From the NCBI GenBank assembly GCA_007120745.1, contig SKNC01000107.1, positions 1 through 6,056 on the forward strand: 6,056 bases of DNA, in the 5' to 3' direction. A model generated the notes under the pieces. It saw nothing but the letters and a program-made list of their open reading frames with translations. It was not told the DNA's origin and made no database searches. Source of the stretch: Bacillota bacterium (GTDB lineage: Bacteria; Bacillota; Dethiobacteria; SKNC01). Shown here piece by piece: positions 1 through 5,258 of this stretch. The translations under genes were made by a program, and so were the position numbers. Position 1 is the stretch's first letter. Each line of letters starts with the position of its first letter.

Positions 1-50
1 AGATATTATCTAATTTTAACAATAATGGACTCAATGCCGCTAATTCCCGT

Positions 51-79
51 TTGAAGGTTGCTTCCAAAAAGTGTACAAT
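51..79 (+). promoter_or_regulatory. Putative sigma-A promoter for the small gene at 102
   Basis: A -35-like TTGAAG (51-56, four of six consensus bases) is followed after exactly 17 bases by a -10-like TACAAT (74-79, five of six). Transcription would begin near 86, giving a leader of only about 16 bases that consists mostly of the ribosome binding site GGAGGTG (89-95). The spacing is ideal and the position is right, but this is a pattern match by eye. Bases 1-50 are AT-rich and show nothing else I can name. Confidence 0.5.
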
Positions 80-101
80 TATTTCTACGGAGGTGTAATA
101 C

Positions 102-389
102 ATGTCTGACGGCTCATGGGATTATGGCGATTTTCAAAGGGAAATGATTCATTATACACTGCGGGAAGTAGAAAATATTGTGCAGTCCAGCATGAATCTA
201 TTTTATTTTAAAGTCAGGGAGTCTGAAGTCTCCCCCGACGGCAGCACCATAGACCTGGATGTTCGATATGGAACTCCCGACGGTGGAATCCAGTACCTTA
301 CCACCGGCGTTCCCCTTTCCATGCTTTTAAACAGAGATACCGCCGGTTTGTCCAGAATTTTTCTGGACCTGTTGTCGGGTAAAGTTTGA
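102..389 (+). CDS. Small hypothetical protein (95 aa), unrecognised family
   Basis: I do not recognise this protein. It is a soluble-looking, acidic 95-residue product with no signal peptide, membrane segment, cysteine motif or obvious nucleotide-binding loop. The N-terminal part (about residues 8-32) is amphipathic and probably helical; the middle (about 35-68) alternates polar and hydrophobic residues in a beta-like pattern, with turns at SPDGS and TPDGG; the C-terminus (about 70-92) looks helical again. The start is well supported: GGAGGTG at 89-95 sits six bases before the ATG, behind a plausible promoter. The gene is the only forward-strand gene here and converges on asnB, so it is not functionally tied to it by operon structure. 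It is probably a real gene because of its signals and protein-like composition; no function can be offered. Confidence 0.75.
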   Translation: MSDGSWDYGDFQREMIHYTLREVENIVQSSMNLFYFKVRESEVSPDGSTIDLDVRYGTPDGGIQYLTTGVPLSMLLNRDTAGLSRIFLDLLSGKV

Positions 390-413
390 GTATGTCTGGT
401 AAAGCTTGATTAA
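374..413 (+). repeat. Imperfect 20-bp tandem duplication across a stop codon
   Basis: Bases 374-393 and 394-413 align without gaps as two 20-base units sharing GTC-GGTAAAG-TTGA-TA, with 16 of 20 positions identical. The first copy encodes the last residues (SGKV) and the TGA stop of the small forward gene; the second fills the intergenic gap and reaches the asnB stop codon. A short local duplication is the simplest reading, but chance resemblance in AT-rich sequence is possible. Confidence 0.45.
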
Positions 414-421
414 AAAGCTTT
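401..421 (+). terminator. Weak hairpin between convergent genes, possible terminator
   Basis: AAAGCTT (401-407) and AAGCTTT (415-421) form a 7-bp stem with a 7-base loop, 11 bases after the stop of the small forward gene. The following bases (ATTCTTTATATAAAT) are T-rich but interrupted. It overlaps the 3' end of asnB. The stem is short and AU-rich, so it would be a weak terminator at best, and only for the forward gene; on the reverse strand no T-run follows. Confidence 0.3.
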
Positions 422-2254
422 ATTCTTTATATAAATGTCATGCCACAGCAGGAATATAATCAGGGTCCAAAGCTTTCTACTGTTATCCGCCTTTCCCTCA
501 AGATGGTCTTTAAACAGTTTTTCTACCACCGGAAAGTTGAAATATTCAGGAGTAAAGCTGTCCTGCAGTATAGATTGAACCGGTTCCTTCAATTGATTAC
601 TCAACCATTTACGGGTGGGAACCGGAAACCCCTTTTTGGGGCGATTGATTACTTCGGAAGGCAGGATGTCCTTGAAGGACTGCCGAAGGGCATACTTGGT
701 CATCTTTCCCCTGATTTTCAGCTCTGTAGGAATAGTTGCCGCAAATTCAAAGACCTTGTGGTCCAGAAACGGAACCCTTAATTCAAGAGAATTAGCCATG
801 GTCATTTTATCTGCTTTGGATAAAATGTCCCCGGTCATCCAGGTGTGAAAATCTATGTACTGCATCTGCACCACTTCATCCTGGGTTAAAACCTGGTTAA
901 AGTATTTTTTGGTAACCTCTTTAAAAGGCACAAAAGGGATACTTTCATTCAGGATGCTTTTCTTCAACTGGTCTTCGAAAATAAAAGCATTTCCCACGTA
1001 GCGGTCTTCCAGCTTTACCATGGCCCTTCGAACATAGTTTTTACCGGGCGTGCCCTCGGGCAGAAGTTCGGTAAAGTAACTGAAAAATTTCTGAGCTTTT
1101 TCAGGAAGTTTTCTATAAAAATCCAGGGCCTGAGCTCCACGGTACATGCCGTAACCGCCGAAAACCTCATCTGCTCCTTCCCCGGAAAGGGTCACTGTAA
1201 TCTTTTCGCTGGCCATTCTGGCCACGAAAAACAGGGAAATGGCTGAGGGATCTGCCACAGGTTCGTCAAAATGCCAGACAAGTTTGGCGAGATTTTTTAG
1301 ATATTCCTCCGGGGTTATGGCATACTGGTGATGATCAGTCTTTAAGTATTCAGCAGTCTGCCTGGCTTCCTCCATCTCGCTGTAGTCCTTGTCTTCATAT
1401 CCCACGCTGAAGGTGGAAATTGGTTTTATTTCACTGAGTAGAGCAGCAATAATTGATGAATCAATGCCGCTGCTCAGGAACGCTCCCAGGGGCACATCGC
1501 TTTGAGTGTGCAGCCGTACGGATTCCCTCATTACTTCTCTAATTCCCTCTACAAAATAGGAAAGAGGCTTATCCTGTGGATTAAACTCAATATCCCAATA
1601 TTTTTTTATAACCATTTCGTTATTTTTCAATACAAAATAACTGGAAGGAGGCAGCTTTTTTATACCTTTCAAAATGGTTTCCGGCTCCGGGACATATTGA
1701 AAGGTCAGGTAATGCACCAGGGATTCCTGGTTAACCTCCCGTTGAATTTCCTTTAAAGTAAGAATGGATTTCATCTCGGAAGCAAAAACAAATCTATCAG
1801 AACTTTCGAAATAATAAAAGGGCTTAATTCCAAAACGGTCCCTGGCTCCAAAGAGTATTTTCCTTTTCCTGTCCCATAAAACAAAGCCAAACATTCCCCG
1901 CAATCTCTTTACGCATTCCGTCCCCTCTTCTTCGTAAAGGTGAACAATTACCTCCACATCATTGCTGCTCCTGAAAGTGTGTCCCTTCTCAATCAATTCT
2001 TTTCTCAAGTCCAGATAATTATAAATTTCACCATTGCATACTAAGACGATATCTCCCTTTTCATTTTCCATGGGCTGATTTCCCGTATAAAGGTCGATAA
2101 TTTTTAAACGGCGGAACCCCAATCCCACATGTTTATCCAGACATATTCCCTCTTCATCGGGACCCCGGTGCACCATCACATCTTTCATTTTTTCTATTTC
2201 TTCATTACGTACTGGTTTTCCTGATTTGTCATAAATTCCACAAATGCCGCACAT
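410..2254 (-). CDS. asnB: Asparagine synthetase, glutamine-hydrolysing (614 aa)
   Basis: Makes asparagine from aspartate, ATP and glutamine in the cytoplasm. The N-terminal class II glutamine amidotransferase domain (about residues 2-200) begins with the catalytic Cys2 (MCGICG), exposed after removal of Met1. It also shows HRGPD (29-33), NGEIYN (74-79), and Asp99 in SSNDVEV. The C-terminal synthetase domain carries the pyrophosphate loop SSGIDSS (261-267), the LSGEGADEVFGGY segment (356-368) and RVPFLDH (493-499). Every key residue I checked is present, and the length suits the Bacillus AsnO-like group rather than the shorter E. coli AsnB. The start at 2254 is chosen over an in-frame ATG at 2311 because it puts Cys at position 2 and lies 8 bases after a consensus AGGAGGTGA; the longer form would bury the nucleophile and has no Shine-Dalgarno. 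The gene is separated from the CO dehydrogenase unit by a terminator and its own promoter. Related AsnB-like enzymes that amidate peptidoglycan or other substrates cannot be fully excluded. Confidence 0.93.
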   Translation of the reverse strand: MCGICGIYDKSGKPVRNEEIEKMKDVMVHRGPDEEGICLDKHVGLGFRRLKIIDLYTGNQPMENEKGDIVLVCNGEIYNYLDLRKELIEKGHTFRSSNDVEVIVHLYEEEGTECVKRLRGMFGFVLWDRKRKILFGARDRFGIKPFYYFESSDRFVFASEMKSILTLKEIQREVNQESLVHYLTFQYVPEPETILKGIKKLPPSSYFVLKNNEMVIKKYWDIEFNPQDKPLSYFVEGIREVMRESVRLHTQSDVPLGAFLSSGIDSSIIAALLSEIKPISTFSVGYEDKDYSEMEEARQTAEYLKTDHHQYAITPEEYLKNLAKLVWHFDEPVADPSAISLFFVARMASEKITVTLSGEGADEVFGGYGMYRGAQALDFYRKLPEKAQKFFSYFTELLPEGTPGKNYVRRAMVKLEDRYVGNAFIFEDQLKKSILNESIPFVPFKEVTKKYFNQVLTQDEVVQMQYIDFHTWMTGDILSKADKMTMANSLELRVPFLDHKVFEFAATIPTELKIRGKMTKYALRQSFKDILPSEVINRPKKGFPVPTRKWLSNQLKEPVQSILQDSFTPEYFNFPVVEKLFKDHLEGKADNSRKLWTLIIFLLWHDIYIKNKAF

Positions 2255-2262
2255 ATACTTCT

Positions 2263-2271
2263 TCACCTCCT
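2263..2271 (-). promoter_or_regulatory. Consensus ribosome binding site deciding the asnB start
   Basis: On the reverse strand these nine bases read AGGAGGTGA, a full complement to the 16S rRNA 3' end, with an 8-base spacer to the ATG at 2254. This is the main reason to reject the 19-codon longer reading frame from 2311. Confidence 0.9.
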
Positions 2272-2349
2272 GAATATAGTGCTCTATCTCCTTGACGAAT
2301 AGATAAGACATCAGTTACGATTACATGAAAAGATATCCTTCCCGTTAAT

Positions 2350-2379
2350 ATTATAGAATATTATAATATATTATGTAAG
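2350..2379 (-). promoter_or_regulatory. Putative sigma-A promoter of asnB
   Basis: On the reverse strand a perfect -10 TATAAT (2355-2350) is preceded, after 18 bases, by a -35-like CTTACA (2379-2374, four of six consensus bases). Transcription would start near 2343, giving a leader of roughly 90 bases before the asnB start. The block from about 2346 to 2373 is almost pure A/T and contains a second TATAAT at 2365-2360 with no good -35 partner, so the exact -10 is uncertain. I see no convincing T-box or other riboswitch in the leader. Confidence 0.5.
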
Positions 2380-2413
2380 CTGTTACGTGAGAATAAAATA
2401 ATTCTTTTTTTAG

Positions 2414-2452
2414 AAAAAAATAACAGGCGCAGTAGGTTGTACTGCACCTGTT
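2414..2452 (-). terminator. Rho-independent terminator after cooS
   Basis: Read on the reverse strand, AACAGGTGCAGT (2452-2441) pairs with ACTGCGCCTGTT (2433-2422) as a 12-bp stem with one G-U wobble and a 7-base loop, followed immediately by ATTTTTTTC (2421-2413). It lies about 55 bases after the cooS stop. On the forward strand the wobble becomes a C-A mismatch and no T-run follows, so the signal is directional. It ends the CO dehydrogenase operon and makes asnB a separate transcription unit. The bases between it and the cooS stop (2453-2507) hold nothing I recognise. Confidence 0.9.
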
Positions 2453-2507
2453 TCTGCATTTGCATGCTAACTGTGAGATTACTTTTTTACTTCTGAACCT
2501 GACCCCT

Positions 2508-4421
2508 TTAGAGTCCCAGCCCCTTGCGGCGCTCCTGAATGGCCCCTAACAGTTTATCCACGGCTTTATAGGGATCGGTTTCTACAATAAAGTAGCCGCC
2601 GAACAGTCCCCTGGCTTTATCCGTAAGCACATCCACCACGATGGGGCTGCCCATCACCGGAGGAACTACTCCCACATGGGTGGGGAGGCCGCCGGCCACT
2701 GCCCAGGTACCAATGGAAATGGCTTTTTCTGCGGTAGCTTCCGGAGCGCTGGCTACTACCGGGAGCTTATCCATGTCAACCCCCAGTTTATTGGCTACAG
2801 CTACAGCAACATCCACAGCCCGGGAGTTATCCACACAGGAACCCATGTGAAGAATTAAGGGAAGTGGACCGTTTAATCCCGCAGCCTCACCTACAGCGGT
2901 CAGAACAGCTTTCAGGCCGTCACCGGCATAATCCAGAGTAGCCTGGGGGTTCAGCAGTCCGTGTCGGGCCAGGGAACCGGCCCCGCATCCGGTGGCCAGG
3001 ATTAACACATTGTTTTTTGCCAGTTCTTTGGCTACGGTTACAAAGTTATAGTCCTGAGGCACCTTGGCATTGTTGCATCCGGCAAACAAGCAGACCCCCT
3101 GGATATTGCCGTTGACAATATTGTCAATCAATGGCTTTAAGGGATCTTCACTGTCTACCGCCTTCAAAGCCCCAACAATAGTTTCCGTAGAAAAACCAGC
3201 CACTACGGAAGCTTTATCTTGAGGTATATTAATCCTATCGGGGTTCCTCTTACCAAAGGCTTTTATGGCTGCCCTGATAATGTCTTTAGCACATTCTTTA
3301 GCATTTTCCTCATCCAGCTCCATATGTTCCGCCCCACTGATTTTTGCATTGGGCATGGTGGTAATCAAACGGGTATGGTAGCACTCCTGGAGATTTGCCA
3401 GGCTGGGCAGGATACACTGGTAGTCCACCACGATGGCATCCAGGACCCCGGTAACTACCGCCATCTCCTGAGAAATGGAATGGGTAACGGGAGGAACTCC
3501 ATGTCTCATCAGCACTTCATTTCCGGTGCAGCAGATTCCCACCAGGTTTATTCCACCCTCGGCTCCTGCAGCTTTGGCTTCCTCCTGCATCTCTTTACTG
3601 ACCTGAACGATAATATCCGACAGGGCCGGATTGTGTCCATGCAGGGCAATATTCACGGCATTTTCTTTCAAAACCCCCATATTGGCTTCGCTGAATACCG
3701 GCTGTGGGGTTCCAAAGAGAATATCCGATAGATCTGTCCCCATATGACATCCCGAATAATCTGCCAGGGCACATTTAACTCCAGCCAAAATAAGGTTGAT
3801 GGGGTCAGCATCACAACCGTAGTGGGTGCGGTGCATCATATCTGAAATAGCACTGTCAATGCCTCCGGGAACTACTCCCAGCTTAGAGAATGTCTCTACC
3901 CTGCCCTGGGTAACGGTGGTGGCTGCCCAAAGATTTGGGCTCTCTTTCTCAGAAAACTCTTCTAAAGCCAGCCTACCCACTTCCAGGGCAATTTCCTCGG
4001 TGCTCTTTCCTTCCAGTTCAACTCCCAATCGAGCGGCTACAGCATTTAACTTGTCGGCATCCTTAACGGGATAATCCTTCAACTCACCCTTTGCAGATTT
4101 ATACAGTATATGCGCCAGGTGCTTGGCATGTCCAGAGTGAGCAGCCGTTCCCGCAGCAATAGCCCTTACCAGGTTCCGGGCCACAATGGTATCGGCATCT
4201 GCTCCGCAGATACCCCTTTGGGCTCCCTGTTTAAAGGGATCAATTCTGCAGGGGCCCTGCAGGCAGTTTCGACAGCAGAGCCCTAAATCTCCAAAACCAC
4301 AGTTGGGCAGCTGCTGCTCCAGTCGGTCCCAAAGGGATTCTATCCCTTCTTCCTTTGCTTTAGGAATCATGGCCTGAACGGCCGGGTCAGCACTCATTTG
4401 GGAAAGCTTATCTTTATCCAT
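2508..4421 (-). CDS. cooS: Ni-Fe carbon monoxide dehydrogenase catalytic subunit (637 aa)
   Basis: Oxidises CO with water to CO2, two electrons and two protons, or the reverse, as a cytoplasmic homodimer. All metal ligands expected from the Carboxydothermus CODH-II family are visible: C41 and C49 (C-x7-C) for the inter-subunit D cluster; C50, C53, C58 and C72 for the B cluster; H263, C298 (in GICCTGNE), C336, C449, C479 and C529 for the Ni-Fe C cluster. The proposed acid-base residues H95 and K566 are present, as is the histidine series H95, H98, H101, H104 of the proton path. Length matches CODH-II (about 636 aa). The start follows AGGGAGAGGTG four bases upstream. It is the last gene of its operon, 22 bases after the iron-sulfur protein gene. 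No CooC nickel-insertion ATPase, CooF ferredoxin, acetyl-CoA synthase or Ech-type hydrogenase gene is in view, so this is neither a visible ACS cluster nor a visible CO-to-H2 cluster. Identity is very secure; the physiological direction is inference. Confidence 0.97.
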   Translation of the reverse strand: MDKDKLSQMSADPAVQAMIPKAKEEGIESLWDRLEQQLPNCGFGDLGLCCRNCLQGPCRIDPFKQGAQRGICGADADTIVARNLVRAIAAGTAAHSGHAKHLAHILYKSAKGELKDYPVKDADKLNAVAARLGVELEGKSTEEIALEVGRLALEEFSEKESPNLWAATTVTQGRVETFSKLGVVPGGIDSAISDMMHRTHYGCDADPINLILAGVKCALADYSGCHMGTDLSDILFGTPQPVFSEANMGVLKENAVNIALHGHNPALSDIIVQVSKEMQEEAKAAGAEGGINLVGICCTGNEVLMRHGVPPVTHSISQEMAVVTGVLDAIVVDYQCILPSLANLQECYHTRLITTMPNAKISGAEHMELDEENAKECAKDIIRAAIKAFGKRNPDRINIPQDKASVVAGFSTETIVGALKAVDSEDPLKPLIDNIVNGNIQGVCLFAGCNNAKVPQDYNFVTVAKELAKNNVLILATGCGAGSLARHGLLNPQATLDYAGDGLKAVLTAVGEAAGLNGPLPLILHMGSCVDNSRAVDVAVAVANKLGVDMDKLPVVASAPEATAEKAISIGTWAVAGGLPTHVGVVPPVMGSPIVVDVLTDKARGLFGGYFIVETDPYKAVDKLLGAIQERRKGLGL

Positions 4422-4425
4422 ATTA

Positions 4426-4436
4426 CACCTCTCCCT
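4426..4436 (-). promoter_or_regulatory. Ribosome binding site of cooS
   Basis: The reverse strand reads AGGGAGAGGTG, placing GAGGTG four bases before the cooS ATG at 4421, within the 22-base gap after the preceding stop codon. No separate promoter is evident in this gap, which supports co-transcription with the upstream gene. Confidence 0.75.
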
Positions 4437-4443
4437 TTAATTT

Positions 4444-5247
4444 TTATTTTTTTAAAATCACTTTCTTACTGGTTGTAGCATCAAATTTACTCATGTCCCG
4501 GGCTGTTACCTTTCGACGGCACTCCGGACAAAGCTTCAGCCACTCCGCCGGCATGTTTAACTTCGCCTTTAAATACCCTTGAGATGTTTCCGGGGCAAAA
4601 GAAATTCCGCACATCTCACAGGTCATCAGCGTTATTTCCGTATTCCAGGGGGATATAAAACGCTTGTTTCCCAATTCCTTTACCTTGACCGCGCCGGTAG
4701 GGCAAACAAAATGGCAGGCGGTGCAGCCCACGCAGTCCCTGGAATGAGTATAAAACGGAGCTGCTACTTCTCTATCGGCACCCCGGTGCACAAAGCTGAT
4801 CGCTTCTTTACCGATCACTTCATCGCAAACCCTGACGCACAAGCCGCAGAGAATACATTCTTCCTTCTTCTCCTCCGGCAGCTGTTTTTCCGATAATCGT
4901 TTTTCCTTTACTCCCATCCCCGAGGCCATTTTCTTAATCATGTCCACCTCCGGGCACCGGGCCAGAAGAAATTCCAAAATATTTTTCCGAATCCGTTTTA
5001 ACCGGGGAGTATTGGTTTCAACAGAAATGCCATCTTCTCTGACCGGAAAGGCACAGGAATTCACAATTTTTGTGTTTTGACCTTTCGTCACCTCCACCAC
5101 GCAGAGCCGGCAGGCTCCATAAGGAAGCAATGCCTTATGAAAACAAAGGGTGGGAATCCCAATTCCATTGCTGCGGGCCAGCTGCAGCAGGGTAATATCT
5201 TCTTTATCCGTTTGTATTTCCCGTCCGTTTATCGTTATGGAAACCAT
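4444..5247 (-). CDS. NuoG/HydA-like iron-sulfur electron-transfer subunit (267 aa)
   Basis: Probably carries electrons between cooS and the flavoprotein subunit encoded just upstream. Residues 1-80 form a plant-type [2Fe-2S] domain with C35, C46, C49 and C65, as at the N-terminus of NuoG and of [FeFe]-hydrogenase HydA. Residues 131-182 hold two [4Fe-4S] motifs, C131-x2-C-x2-C-x3-C141 and C172-x2-C-x2-C-x3-C182. The His-plus-three-Cys N5-type cluster normally found between them is missing: where HPLDC-type sequence is expected, only ARCPEVD (C98) remains. There is no H-cluster or molybdopterin domain. The C-terminal part adds C210-x2-C213 and C240-x2-C243, a zinc-ribbon or rubredoxin-like pattern that could bind Zn or Fe-S. 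The start is supported by GAGGTG (5258-5253), which overlaps the preceding stop codon. Comparable truncated NuoG-like subunits are known beside formate dehydrogenases and hydrogenases; pairing with CODH is the notable feature. A role replacing CooF is inference. Confidence 0.88.
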   Translation of the reverse strand: MVSITINGREIQTDKEDITLLQLARSNGIGIPTLCFHKALLPYGACRLCVVEVTKGQNTKIVNSCAFPVREDGISVETNTPRLKRIRKNILEFLLARCPEVDMIKKMASGMGVKEKRLSEKQLPEEKKEECILCGLCVRVCDEVIGKEAISFVHRGADREVAAPFYTHSRDCVGCTACHFVCPTGAVKVKELGNKRFISPWNTEITLMTCEMCGISFAPETSQGYLKAKLNMPAEWLKLCPECRRKVTARDMSKFDATTSKKVILKK

Positions 5248-5252
5248 TTTTT

Positions 5253-5258
5253 CACCTC
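5253..5258 (-). promoter_or_regulatory. Ribosome binding site overlapping the upstream stop codon
   Basis: GAGGTG begins with the last G of the TAG stop (5260-5258) of the flavoprotein gene and lies five bases before the ATG at 5247. Only 10 bases separate the two coding regions, an arrangement typical of translational coupling and of subunits made in fixed proportion. Confidence 0.75.

Noticed and set aside
440..848. Overlapping forward open frames inside asnB
   Set aside because: They lie opposite conserved asparagine synthetase codons and have no promoter or ribosome binding site.
2255..2311. 19-codon N-terminal extension of asparagine synthetase
   Set aside because: It lacks a Shine-Dalgarno, contains the true ribosome binding site of asnB, and would place the catalytic Cys at position 21.
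2341..2421. AT-rich block considered as a replication origin, transposon end or phage attachment site
   Set aside because: The composition is explained by the asnB promoter and the T-run of the cooS terminator; no iterated DnaA-like boxes, flanking direct repeats or integrase gene are seen.
3219..3731. 170-codon forward-strand open frame inside cooS
   Set aside because: It lies antisense to a highly conserved part of CooS, has no convincing ribosome binding site, and its product looks like antisense translation.
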